Source of the DNA: Ichthyosporea sp. XGB-2017a
Lineage: Eukaryota > Opisthokonta > Ichthyosporea
DNA length: 46,667 nt
Assembly: GCA_002811675.1 (NCBI GenBank)
Contig: PDIM01010335.1
Coordinates: forward strand, 1-46,667
Direction of reading: 5' to 3'
Shown: positions 9,845-20,108 of the stretch, in pieces
How the letters are laid out: every line of letters starts with the position of its first letter
How positions within the stretch are numbered: the first letter of the stretch is position 1
Made by a program: the position numbers and the translations under genes
Notes under the pieces: generated by a model
What the model saw: the letters and a program-made list of their open reading frames with translations, nothing else
Databases searched by the model: none
Told to the model about the DNA's origin: nothing

Positions 9845-12800
9845 CTAGCTATTGGTAATGGCGCCTGTCATTTCTTGCTCAGATAGCTTCCTCTTCAAAG
9901 CAGCATTTTCATTCATTATTTCCGCAAGCTTTTGCTCTGATTCAACTGTTTCCAATTTGATCTTTTCAATGGTGCTAGTCCTCTTCAATCGGAGTTTAGC
10001 CACATGTTCTTCTTTCTTTGCATTGGCCTTGTCCGCCAGCTCTTCGATTTTTTCTTCATACTCTTTCGAGGCCATTTCAAATATTTTGATTTGCTCTTCC
10101 AACTTAAACCCACATTTGGCCTTTTCAAATTCACAGGTAGCTAGTTGTCTTTGAAGAGAGTCGATTGCCTGTTTCTGGTAGTCAATGCGGCGGCGCATAT
10201 TGTGTATATCTTCAGTTTCATTGTATGTCTGTCTGCGTTTATACTCTATACTTGATAACTGTTGTCCAATATCATCGGCTGCCTTGCGAAGTGCATTGCA
10301 TTCTTGAACAAGCCCTGACACCCGCGCCTCTTTTGATTCCAATGCCAACTCTTTTTCTTCTAACTCATCTCTGATAGTTTCGATGTCAGACTGCTGATCT
10401 TCAATTATTCTCTTCATCTCTTCTATTCTTGCTCCTTCCGTAGCCCCTCCTGTATTTGAGCGCGCCACATCGCACTTCAAAGTGCTTATCTCATCTTCCT
10501 GCTGCTCTATAATATACTGAAGTTGTTCCGTCATGTCACTACTAACTGAGAGTGTAGTGTTCTTTTTTCGAAGGCCTGCAATTTCAATTTCTTGTTGCTG
10601 AACAAGTGTCTTCAACTGTTCAACAAACTCTTCTTGCTGTGCCAGGCGTCTTGTTAACGCTACATCGGCCTCCCTGTGTGGTACTTGCTTTTCTAATTCA
10701 TAATTTTGAAGCTGCCCTTTCTGTGTTTCGACTATTGACTCTAGCTCTTCACTATTTTTCACTTTTTGCTCCAACTCACAAACCAGAGTTTCCAGCTGCA
10801 TTATCTTTTCTGCCGCTTGAGCGAGCTGTTTGAGGTCTCCAGAATTTTGCTTTGGTAGCATTAGCTGCTGCTTTAAATGATCAATTTCTTGCGACTGATC
10901 TAGTAAGGACCCTTTCTGCGTCTCAATCGAATCTTTTAATTCGTAGATTTCATTGTCTTTGCTAGCCAACACCTCCTCTAATTGACGTTTGCTGGTAGCG
11001 TCATTTTCGATGTCTTCTTCCAAAGTTTTAACGCGCATTTGCAGGGCGGCTACCTCTTCTTCTCGTTCTCGCACTTCTGCTTCCAATTTCGGCACATCCT
11101 GAAGTTGATTTGAAAGTTGTACCACTCTGTCATTTGACTGAGCAATATCTTCGCCCATCTCTTGATTTTGTTGCTTTAAACAATCGATTTCTTGCAATTG
11201 TTCCGTTAAAGTCATTTTTTGCATCTCAATCGCATCTCTTAATTCGTCTACTTCATTGTCTTTGCTAGACAGTGCTCCTTCTAGTTGACTTTTGATGGTA
11301 GCATGATATTCGATGTCTTCTTCCAAAGCTTTGACGTGCCCGTGCAGGGCAGTAACCTCTTCTTCTCGCTTCCACACTTCTGCTTCCATTTTCTGCACAT
11401 CCTGAAGTTGATTTGAAAGTTCCATCACTCTGACATTTGACTGGGCAATATCTTCCCCGATATCTTGATTCTGTTGCTTCAAGCGGTTGATTTCTTGCGA
11501 CTGATCTAGTAAGGACTCTTTCTGCGTCTCAATCGATTCTTTTAGTTGGTATATTTCATTGTCTTTGCTAGCCAATGCCTCCTCTAATTGACGTTTGCTG
11601 GTAGCATCATTTTCGATGTCTTCTTCCAAAGTTTTAACGCGCATTTGCAGGGCGGCTACCTCTTCTTCTCGCTCTCGCACTTCTGCTTCCAATTTCTGCA
11701 CATCCTGAAGTTGATTTGAAAGTTCTACCACTCTATCATCTGACTGGGCAATAGATTTGCCCATGTCTTGATTGTCCTGAACAATACGATTACATTTTTC
11801 TTCCAATCGCTCGACTTCTCGCTCTTTCTGTTTGAGTTGGTCTGAAAGATCATCGACCTTTGTCTCTAACTCTGTAATGTACAATATACTCTTCTTATTG
11901 TTTGACTCATACCTCGAAATCATATTTTGGCGTAAAACCAATTCACTGTCTTGCTTTGTAACAATTTCAATAGAATTTGCGTAGTCCTTTTCGAGTTTAT
12001 CATATTTGTCACGCAGAGACTCAAGTGTTTCCTCTGTGGCTGTAGACAAACGACATTGAGTATCGTATTTCTCACGAGCTTGATTCGACTCTTCTTGTAG
12101 AGCATCGAGTTTCTCTGACATAAGTTGAAGCTGAGTGCTTTGCCGCCGAATCACTGCCATGGATTCTTCTGCTTTTGGTCCAACAGCATTAAGAGCTTCC
12201 TTCTGCTTTTCAATAGAAATTTGCTGAGATGAAATTGTGTTACCAAGGCTTTTGATGACATGATTTAGCTCAAGAATCTCTTCACCTTTACCTATTAATT
12301 GCTTTTGGTAGTCAGCAAGCTCTCTATTTAGCGAGCTTATAGTCTCCGATAAGCTCTCGGACGTTTTGCTGTGCTGAGAGGAAAAGCTATCATGCTCCTT
12401 TTGAAGTTCAGCAAGTGCGTTTTCTAAGGCGCTTATTTCTTTGTCCTTAACTATGAGCTCGGCAGACAAGTCTTTTCGTGCTTCTACATTCATTTCGACA
12501 GATTGAATAGTACTATTGAGCTCTTTGACTTGATCTTGGGCCTCCTTTAGCTGTAAGGAAGTGTCACTAAGTTCACTGTTCTGAAATGCGACTTTACGCA
12601 ATAACTTGTTCTTCTCGGCAATGCACTCAGCAAGTTCAACATTTAAGCCTTCTATAATATTGGTATTCCTTTCTGATTCCTCTCTTTCGGCATTTAATTC
12701 ATCCCGGCATTCTTCAAGCTCAGATAGTAGACTATCCCACTCCGCGCTGTTCGTAGCCTTTAGAGGCTGGTCAGATATAATTGCCGAAGAACCGTCTTTC

Positions 12801-15800
12801 AGCTCAGTTTCACCTTTTTCACTTTGCAGTTGACAAATGAGGGTATCTTTCAGTTCTAGTGCTTCTGCTAGTCGCCCTGCTTCTATTTGAGATTCCTTAT
12901 ATTTGTCATTAGCACTCAGAACCTCAAATTTTAAAGCACCTATCTCTTCATTTGCTGATTTTAGGGCTGATTCGTATTTTTCAACATTCATTTGAAGGGG
13001 TATAGTTTTGTCCTCAAGTTTTGCAAGCTGGCCCTGAAGAAATTCAATTTTTTTGTCAAGTTCTTTAACTAGAGAGTCATAATGCTGCCTTAGCTGAGTG
13101 ATGTTTTGTTCGTGGCCCATGATGATCCCTTCTAACTTTCGGATATGCTCTTTGCCGTAGTCATTCGTGACTTTTAGTTGTTTAGAGTAATTTAGGAGGT
13201 TCTCAATCATTATATGTAAGTTTTCGAAATCGTCCACGTTATCTAGCTCATCTCGGGAGGAAAACTCTGTCTCCATTTCTTGCAAAGACATCTCACTGGG
13301 GCAATAGTCTTCAAGGATAGCCTCAGCGTTAGGGCCAAGCGAGTCGGATATGATTTGCTTTAAGGCTGAAACCTGAGATCCTGATCGTGAGCGAATACGT
13401 CTTATTTTTGAGTTGAGTTCCTCGACCTCTGCACTCTTGTGCTCAAGCTTTTTGAGCTCTTCTACTTGCTTTTCTAGCTCATCAATCTTATTATTCTGAT
13501 GTTGCTCTTTCATCGTTTTCAGTTCCATAGCGCGTGTATACTCCTGTGCTTGCAATGCAGCTGCTGTTTTATCACTGGATAGACCTTCGTTTACCTGCTG
13601 AAGTTCCGTTACTTTTGTTGTGGCAAAGCAAAGGTCTCTCTCCGCATTTTCCAACGCATGTCTAAGACTTTGCACCTCAGAAGACACAGAGTTAAAATTT
13701 GATTGTGAGTCAGACAAAGCCAAGCGCACTTCATCACTTGTAGTTTCGATTTGCCTATATTTAGCAAAGGTCGATGCTATCTCTTGCTCGGAGTCCTGAA
13801 GTTGAGCTTTTAAAGCCTCATTCTCCGACTCACATGAAGCTATAATAGCCTGTTTGTCTTGGTTGTCACTTTGCACCCGTTTCAACTCATACTCAAGGCG
13901 AGCGTTTTTTGTGTTTAATGTGTGTATAGCTTCGTCTTGTTGTAGTTTGGTATCTAGCAGCTCAGACTTTTGTTCTTCCGTTACTTTAATATCAGCAATC
14001 AGGTTATCAAGTTCTGTTTGATATTCTTGCTCTATATTCCTAGTACCCTCTTGCGAAAAGCTAAGTTCCATTTCTTTTTGTCTGAGGTTCTCACAAACTG
14101 CATCCAACTCTTCCCGCAGCTCTTGATGGTCCTTTTCGCGCATACTTCTCTCTTCTTTCGATTTTTTTAATTCTTCCTGGCAGCTTTCTAGCTGATGTTT
14201 GACGCTGTTTAATTCTACTTTATCTGCGAGTAGTTCTTCCTGGATTTGGTTTTCAAGACTACCATTTAACACCATTTGTTCACAAAGAGATGTTTGCAAT
14301 TTTTCTGATTTAAGAGCCTCTTGTTCCAGTTGTTTCTGAAGCATGTCGTTGATAGCAATAATGCGAGTATGCCGCTCTCGTTGGTGCTCATACTCAGTTT
14401 GGAGACTTTCAAAATTGCTCTTTAAAATGTTAAACTTAAATGAAATTTTGGTAGCTTCTACGATGTCTTCACGAACATTTGCCAAGGCTTCAACTTCGTC
14501 TAGCAAAGTCTTGGCTACCCTTTGATAGTCACTTCTAACAATTACTTCTTTTTCAAAAGTCTCTGGTAAAGCGTGGCTCAAGCCTGTGTCTTCAAAGCCA
14601 ACAACCCGCGCATCCCCAAGGTTGGACATAAGCTCTTTCTCATATGCTACACAATCCAGTGCGAAGTTGAAATTCTCTTTCAAGAGCTGAAGAGAGAATT
14701 CAATTGCGTCCTGATCAACCCTTCTATGTCCGTCAAACAATTGATCCTTGTTTCCTAGTATCTCAGCTTTGGGCAATAAATCCTGAATATCTGCTTCTAG
14801 AGATCCAATTACAATATCTGAGCGTTCTAGCTGAAGCTCCAAGTTTTCAATTGCATAACTACATATTCTATTTTGCTCTACAAGCCCACTGTTAACCGTT
14901 TTCTGTTGATTTAAGGATGCTTTTAAAAGTTTAACCTCATTAACCAATGCTCGAGTGTCAATGTCGCCATCTTCATCGGGAATTTCGGCATGCGCTAGGA
15001 TGTTCGAAAGCTCTTTGACGTTAGCATCTGTTGTGAGCTCTTTCTCTACTGTATTATTGTTTTGAGCACTGTCAATAGCAACCCACAGCTCACCATTTTC
15101 TTGGGCAAGCATATCTATCTTCGTTTTCAATAAGTCAGTTTGGGACTTGAGTGCTTGGTTATCTTGCACAAGAGAACGATTCACAACATTTGCGTAAGTT
15201 TCACTGAGATCATTGGCATTTTGTGATGCACCTTCGGACATATGCCACGCCGCTGTAACGGTCTCAACTTCTTTTTCCAAAACGGTAATATAATTTTCTC
15301 TGGCTAAAGATAGTTTTTCATTGTCCTTTAGAGCTTCCTCTAGTCGCAATAAATTGTCTTTTAAGTCATCATTTTCCTGAAGAAGATCTAAATTGTGATT
15401 TTTAAAATCATCAGCTTCTTCTCCATATTCTGCACACCTGTCCTCTAATACACGCAAAGATTCTTTAGCTTCGTGAAGCTCACGTTGGTATCCCACTGTT
15501 ATATGATTCGCTTTCCCTAACTGTCCCTTTAACTTTTCAGCTTCTTTCTCATAATAAATAGCCTTCTTTTCAGCTTCAGAAACACCCTTTTGATATATCA
15601 CAATATCTTCTTTAGCGTTGCTTGCAGATTTATATTCTTGAATTTCGAGAGCCATGTTTTCTATCTGATGCTCTTTTTCTTTAAGAATAATAATCATTTC
15701 AGATTGTTTTGAATTCATTTCCATTTCATGTAGCTTTTTTTGGGACAGCAATTCGTCTTCCATCTTTTGTTTTTCTGAAGCTATAGAGGAAATGTTTTCG

Positions 15801-18800
15801 GTAAGGGTCATCGACTTTTTCAACTGCTCTTTAGCTTCCTTCTCTGACTTTCGAAGAAGACGTTCAGTGTCCCTTTGCTTTTTAGACATCTCGAAAAGAA
15901 GATCATCCTTTTCTTTCGCTTTATACTTAGTGTGTTCATCATCTGATGAATATGACGAAGCGCTTTGACGATGCTGTACTAGTCGAGCATTCAGTGTTTC
16001 TAGCTCTAGAGAAAGGGTATTGTTGGAACTTTGTAATTCATCAAGTTGTAAAGAAGCCATCTGTAATTTACTGTGTAGATTTGCGCGCTCTTGGTCTTGT
16101 TCTTCAATATGTCTCTGGAGCTTATCGTTTTTCGTTTCCATCAATACAAGTTCTTCCTTTAGTCCTGTATGATCTTCGACTATGGTTGCAAGTTTTGAGT
16201 GCTGCTCCTCTAAGTCACTAAGTTCAATGTTCAGGTGATTGTTTCGTTGCTTTTGCTCCTGTAACTCTTCAAATAAGGCATCCCTCTCAGTTGCCATATG
16301 CACCAAAGAGCTTTCTGATCCCAAAGCACATTGAAGATCAAGTTCAAGTTTTTCTTTCACTTGCTTCAGTTCCTCTTGGGCTAGTAGACTGTTGTTGTTT
16401 ATGTCCATGTTGTCGCGAAGTAGTGTGCGCAACTCCCGTCCATCTTCCTCAAGAACATTTTTCTCCCTCTGTAAAATTTCTAGTCTTCTTGTCAATTCTG
16501 CAACTTTGCTGTCATCTGAAGTGCTCATGTCAACTTCTTTAAAATCAGTATTCACAGGTTTTATCTCCTCACGTGCATCAGGCGCTAGTAACTTTTGAAG
16601 TTCTTCCGTTCTTTTTTCTGATTGGCGGTAGTGATGTTGCAAATTCTCCAACTTTTTGTTGAGTTTTTCACATCTCTTGAGCTGAGATATATATTTTTCA
16701 TTTACCTCATCTCGTTCCAGTAAGAGATCTCTACTTTCTGCTTGCATGCGCTCTAATTTGGTTTTGCTTTGACTAAGCTTCTCCTCATAATCCTTCTGAA
16801 CTCCTTCAAGCTCAACAACAAACTCCTCCATTCGAACATCTCGATCACATTGAAAAACGGGGTCTTTGAGTACATTTTCTGCATGAGGAAATTGCAAAGG
16901 ATAAACTGCGCTGCTTCCAACTTGCTTCCCGTCCACTTGGTTGATCATGTGGGGCTCAGAGGAATAGACTTCGACCTTTCTTTTCTTTTGCACGTGACAT
17001 TTCATGTACTCGAGCTCTTCGAGGTGTGACACTTTCATGGCCTCGAGGTAGGAGTCCAAAAGTTTAATATGATATTTTTCCCCGTGAAGTTTGTCTTTGT
17101 ATTCCTGAAGTTCCATAGTCAAAGACCCATAATTGTCAAGAGTTAGATCATGTTTGTTCATTAGATCTTTCAATTGATTAGAGAATGAAATTGACATAGA
17201 CTCAAACTGCTCTCTATAGCTTTCTCTCATTGAGTGCAACTCCGCTTCCTTTTCTTGTAACCTAAATGTGAGTTCTTCGATTACTGCATCGCTTTCAGCT
17301 TGCGCTTCTTCAGCCTTTCTAAGGTCCTCTTCAAGACTGTGGGTTACCGCCTGATAATCATCACGAAGCTTCATGATTTCTATATTAGACAAAGTCTTGA
17401 TTTCGTCAACAGTCATGGTCATGGATGCATCCATTTCTAAGCGCTGTGTTTCATATTCTGTTCTTGTTGTATTAAACTGCTCTTTAAGGTGTTCCAATTC
17501 CTCACCCTTTGCTTCAGTGTTACTTAACTTTTCCGCTAAATTAGAAACTGCCAGACTAAGCTCTTCTATTTCTGCCTCATAATTTAAAGATCTTTCCTCT
17601 AGTATGTTGCTGAGCTCTTGTTCTTTTGCTTTTAATGCCTCTGCTTTATCTCGTCGGGCATCTATAAGATCTTCTTGAAGAACGGATATCATTTCTTTAA
17701 GTACCTCAACTGTTCTTTCACTCTCTGTAGCTTCAAGACCGTTTTCCATTGAGATAATCTTTTCAGGAATATTTTCTTTGTCTTCATTGCAATGTCTTGC
17801 AATATTAATGTCACTCCTTTCGCAAGATATTTCAAGAGGAGTTGTTTCATCAGAAATCTTTGTACTATCATTCTTTTCTCCTGATACAGAAGGTCCCCTC
17901 TTTTCTAAAAGCGCATTTTCTGCCTTTAATCTATTATTCTCGAACTCTAGCTGACCCAGCTCTTCATTTACTTGACTCCACTGTTCCATATAGAGATTAA
18001 GCTCCTTTGTCTTTGCTTCCAGGTCTTCTACTTTTGCATCTCGATCTTTTTCAATTGAAGCAATTAACTTTTCTTGAGCACAATGTGTTTCCTCCAATTC
18101 TTTTAGTTGGTATTCAAAGTTTGAGAGAGACAGACGCGTCTTGGAAAGCTCCTTTATAGACACTTCACGATCAGCTTTAATGACATCATTTGTCGCTTTT
18201 AGTTCTGTTATGAATTCACTTAAGCTATCAAGATAGAGTAGTTGGCATTCTTCTTCCGATCCCGACGAAAAGCTTTTCTCTCTCAGAGCCTTCAAGTCCT
18301 CTCTAACATCTGGGTCAGTAGTCATATTAACAAGCTCGGATGCCATTTGCTTTAGTTTGTTTTGTGTATGCTGCTTGGGCTTTGTTTTGAGAGCGTCGAT
18401 ATCCGAAAGTGCGGACTGGTACAATTGTTTCAGTTCCGCGGTAAGGCTGCATTCTTTTTCATAGTTTGCCTCTTTGGATTCATAAGCCTCTTTCCAGGCA
18501 TCTCTTTCTTCGGATGCATACTTAAGTAAGTCCTGTGCCTCTAGTAAACGGTCTTTTAACAAATCCTCTTCTTCTTTGGCTTTGGAATATTTTTCTTGAA
18601 GCACCACAAGGTTTCTTTCAGTTTCTCCTACTTCAGTGTGTAGCGGTGCCTCTGGTTCTATTGACTTGCTGGTATTGAAGCTTTCCCTTTCTTTGCCTTG
18701 CATGCTTTCGATTTCTTCCGTTTGTTCCAGGACTTTTGACTCCAGTTGAGAAATTGTGGCTTCTCTTACAGCCACTACTTGTTCCAGCTCAGATATTCTT

Positions 18801-19594
18801 GCCTTGAGACTAGCCAAATGCTCCATGCTGCTATTTTGCAATGTATTCGATTTCGGATGATCTAAGTTCATTTTATCTGCCATAACATCATTTTCCATTT
18901 GAAGTGCTGAAATTTGCTCCTGAAATTCCTGTATCTGATTATTTAGTGCATCAATCTTATCTTTTAACTTCTGCAAGAGTCTGTCTTTCCCCAGCAATTG
19001 GTTTTTAACACTTTTTTCCAAAGAAGACAAAAAATCGCTTTCAATTCCAGCATTTCTTTTATACCGCCCATATTCTGCTGTAAGAAGTGCCAGCTTTGTA
19101 GAAGCTTCTTCAAGTTTCTTTGATTCGAAAGTGTGAGCGCTCCCTAAATGATCAGACTTGATTGTGAGGAATCCCTCCCCCTTCCGGGAAAGCTCAACAG
19201 AAAGCGAGGGGCTCGCTGGCCTCTGCGGTTTTCTTTCTTCTAGTTGAGGATTGGTGTTATCAGCTTCCGAATTCTTATTTTTTAAAGGATGATCTTCTAA
19301 GAGCTTTTCATCTTGTTCGGTAGATTCTAATGATTCATTCGAACCTATATTATGAAAGATTGCCGTTGACGCCTTTTTCGTCTGCTCTACTACCCATGGC
19401 AAAGTTTCACCTGGTTCAAAAATGTGATCTTCTTTAATACATTTTTTTTCTTTTTCTTTTTCCACTTCCCCTTCCCCGTTAAGCGGATTTTCATCAGATG
19501 TACCAAGTACTTTTTTTACCTGCCCAAAAATGTCTCCAGAGGACAGGGAGTTATCCCCCAGCGAATCTATTGTGTCTTTCAGTCGTGAGAACAT
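9845..19594 (-). CDS. Giant golgin-like coiled-coil protein
   Basis: One uninterrupted frame gives 3249 residues from ATG 19594 to TAG 9845. The N-terminus MFSRLKDTIDSLG resembles the short amphipathic starts of golgins. Residues about 1-150 are non-coiled and acidic; nearly everything from about 165 to the end is heptad-rich coiled coil (Glu, Lys, Gln, Leu) with few prolines. A non-coil break near DYCPSEMSLQEMETEFSSRD lies in the middle. Three tandem 101-residue repeats occupy residues about 2611-2913. I see no GRIP domain, no C-terminal membrane anchor and no motor or kinase domain. It is likely an elongated tether or scaffold at the Golgi, endosome or centrosome; the exact family (golgin, EEA1-like, CENP-F-like) cannot be settled by eye. 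The absence of introns over 9.7 kb is notable. Confidence 0.85.
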   Translation of the reverse strand: MFSRLKDTIDSLGDNSLSSGDIFGQVKKVLGTSDENPLNGEGEVEKEKEKKCIKEDHIFEPGETLPWVVEQTKKASTAIFHNIGSNESLESTEQDEKLLEDHPLKNKNSEADNTNPQLEERKPQRPASPSLSVELSRKGEGFLTIKSDHLGSAHTFESKKLEEASTKLALLTAEYGRYKRNAGIESDFLSSLEKSVKNQLLGKDRLLQKLKDKIDALNNQIQEFQEQISALQMENDVMADKMNLDHPKSNTLQNSSMEHLASLKARISELEQVVAVREATISQLESKVLEQTEEIESMQGKERESFNTSKSIEPEAPLHTEVGETERNLVVLQEKYSKAKEEEDLLKDRLLEAQDLLKYASEERDAWKEAYESKEANYEKECSLTAELKQLYQSALSDIDALKTKPKQHTQNKLKQMASELVNMTTDPDVREDLKALREKSFSSGSEEECQLLYLDSLSEFITELKATNDVIKADREVSIKELSKTRLSLSNFEYQLKELEETHCAQEKLIASIEKDRDAKVEDLEAKTKELNLYMEQWSQVNEELGQLEFENNRLKAENALLEKRGPSVSGEKNDSTKISDETTPLEISCERSDINIARHCNEDKENIPEKIISMENGLEATESERTVEVLKEMISVLQEDLIDARRDKAEALKAKEQELSNILEERSLNYEAEIEELSLAVSNLAEKLSNTEAKGEELEHLKEQFNTTRTEYETQRLEMDASMTMTVDEIKTLSNIEIMKLRDDYQAVTHSLEEDLRKAEEAQAESDAVIEELTFRLQEKEAELHSMRESYREQFESMSISFSNQLKDLMNKHDLTLDNYGSLTMELQEYKDKLHGEKYHIKLLDSYLEAMKVSHLEELEYMKCHVQKKRKVEVYSSEPHMINQVDGKQVGSSAVYPLQFPHAENVLKDPVFQCDRDVRMEEFVVELEGVQKDYEEKLSQSKTKLERMQAESRDLLLERDEVNEKYISQLKRCEKLNKKLENLQHHYRQSEKRTEELQKLLAPDAREEIKPVNTDFKEVDMSTSDDSKVAELTRRLEILQREKNVLEEDGRELRTLLRDNMDINNNSLLAQEELKQVKEKLELDLQCALGSESSLVHMATERDALFEELQEQKQRNNHLNIELSDLEEQHSKLATIVEDHTGLKEELVLMETKNDKLQRHIEEQDQERANLHSKLQMASLQLDELQSSNNTLSLELETLNARLVQHRQSASSYSSDDEHTKYKAKEKDDLLFEMSKKQRDTERLLRKSEKEAKEQLKKSMTLTENISSIASEKQKMEDELLSQKKLHEMEMNSKQSEMIIILKEKEHQIENMALEIQEYKSASNAKEDIVIYQKGVSEAEKKAIYYEKEAEKLKGQLGKANHITVGYQRELHEAKESLRVLEDRCAEYGEEADDFKNHNLDLLQENDDLKDNLLRLEEALKDNEKLSLARENYITVLEKEVETVTAAWHMSEGASQNANDLSETYANVVNRSLVQDNQALKSQTDLLKTKIDMLAQENGELWVAIDSAQNNNTVEKELTTDANVKELSNILAHAEIPDEDGDIDTRALVNEVKLLKASLNQQKTVNSGLVEQNRICSYAIENLELQLERSDIVIGSLEADIQDLLPKAEILGNKDQLFDGHRRVDQDAIEFSLQLLKENFNFALDCVAYEKELMSNLGDARVVGFEDTGLSHALPETFEKEVIVRSDYQRVAKTLLDEVEALANVREDIVEATKISFKFNILKSNFESLQTEYEHQRERHTRIIAINDMLQKQLEQEALKSEKLQTSLCEQMVLNGSLENQIQEELLADKVELNSVKHQLESCQEELKKSKEERSMREKDHQELREELDAVCENLRQKEMELSFSQEGTRNIEQEYQTELDNLIADIKVTEEQKSELLDTKLQQDEAIHTLNTKNARLEYELKRVQSDNQDKQAIIASCESENEALKAQLQDSEQEIASTFAKYRQIETTSDEVRLALSDSQSNFNSVSSEVQSLRHALENAERDLCFATTKVTELQQVNEGLSSDKTAAALQAQEYTRAMELKTMKEQHQNNKIDELEKQVEELKKLEHKSAEVEELNSKIRRIRSRSGSQVSALKQIISDSLGPNAEAILEDYCPSEMSLQEMETEFSSRDELDNVDDFENLHIMIENLLNYSKQLKVTNDYGKEHIRKLEGIIMGHEQNITQLRQHYDSLVKELDKKIEFLQGQLAKLEDKTIPLQMNVEKYESALKSANEEIGALKFEVLSANDKYKESQIEAGRLAEALELKDTLICQLQSEKGETELKDGSSAIISDQPLKATNSAEWDSLLSELEECRDELNAEREESERNTNIIEGLNVELAECIAEKNKLLRKVAFQNSELSDTSLQLKEAQDQVKELNSTIQSVEMNVEARKDLSAELIVKDKEISALENALAELQKEHDSFSSQHSKTSESLSETISSLNRELADYQKQLIGKGEEILELNHVIKSLGNTISSQQISIEKQKEALNAVGPKAEESMAVIRRQSTQLQLMSEKLDALQEESNQAREKYDTQCRLSTATEETLESLRDKYDKLEKDYANSIEIVTKQDSELVLRQNMISRYESNNKKSILYITELETKVDDLSDQLKQKEREVERLEEKCNRIVQDNQDMGKSIAQSDDRVVELSNQLQDVQKLEAEVREREEEVAALQMRVKTLEEDIENDATSKRQLEEALASKDNEIYQLKESIETQKESLLDQSQEINRLKQQNQDIGEDIAQSNVRVMELSNQLQDVQKMEAEVWKREEEVTALHGHVKALEEDIEYHATIKSQLEGALSSKDNEVDELRDAIEMQKMTLTEQLQEIDCLKQQNQEMGEDIAQSNDRVVQLSNQLQDVPKLEAEVREREEEVAALQMRVKTLEEDIENDATSKRQLEEVLASKDNEIYELKDSIETQKGSLLDQSQEIDHLKQQLMLPKQNSGDLKQLAQAAEKIMQLETLVCELEQKVKNSEELESIVETQKGQLQNYELEKQVPHREADVALTRRLAQQEEFVEQLKTLVQQQEIEIAGLRKKNTTLSVSSDMTEQLQYIIEQQEDEISTLKCDVARSNTGGATEGARIEEMKRIIEDQQSDIETIRDELEEKELALESKEARVSGLVQECNALRKAADDIGQQLSSIEYKRRQTYNETEDIHNMRRRIDYQKQAIDSLQRQLATCEFEKAKCGFKLEEQIKIFEMASKEYEEKIEELADKANAKKEEHVAKLRLKRTSTIEKIKLETVESEQKLAEIMNENAALKRKLSEQEMTGAITNS
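10860..11764 (-). repeat. Three tandem 303-bp (101-residue) units in the coiled-coil gene
   Basis: The marker CACATCCTGAAGTTGATTTG recurs at 11093, 11396 and 11699, exactly 303 bases apart. Each unit encodes a block beginning near IAQS(D/N)xRVxxLSNQLQDV and ending in a LKQQ motif. The outer two units are nearly identical (three mismatches by eye between 10981-11092 and 11587-11698), while the middle unit is clearly diverged. The period is not a multiple of seven residues, so stutters in the heptad register are expected. Confidence 0.85.
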
Positions 19595-20108
19595 AATTCT
19601 CTCTGGGTTGTAAGTTATTGTTTAATTTATATATAGGTGCAATGGAGTTCTGAAAATAGCCCTCGAAATAAAAGCTAGGGCTGTAATCATGTGCACAGCA
19701 ATAGATCGATGTGAAGTAGGTCTCCCTCTGGAGTAGGAATATATTCCCGTGATGATAAAATCTATGGAGGTCTTGCGAATCTCTTTAGTTGTTCCCACAC
19801 ACAACAGTCAATGTATTGTCTAGTAAACTCCAGTCTAGTAGAGGTGACGTGCTGCAGAGCCACTAGTATAGATAACACTACCGTAATGGCTATCCATCCA
19901 TAGTCCCACTCGGCTAGCCAATAAATGTTAGCTAGCTGATAATGTGGATAATGTTAATTAACTAAATATGGCAAGTGCGCATAAAGCCACCCACGTGGTC
20001 ACATTCTTCTTTCCTTCTTTCTTCTAGTGTCCCTTGTCTTTCTACCACGAGGAGCCAATGCAACTCGGGGGGGGCTCACATCTGTGGCTAATTGCCCCTA
20101 ATCCCTTG
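19595..20108. other. Intergenic region upstream of the golgin-like gene
   Basis: This should contain the golgin-like gene promoter on the minus strand. Nothing else is recognisable, only AT-rich sequence with AGCTAGC words and pyrimidine stretches near 20005-20020. Confidence 0.45.

Noticed and set aside
9845-10100. C-terminal GRIP domain in the coiled-coil giant
   Set aside because: The last 80 residues lack the GRIP aromatic and leucine pattern and end in a plain coil.
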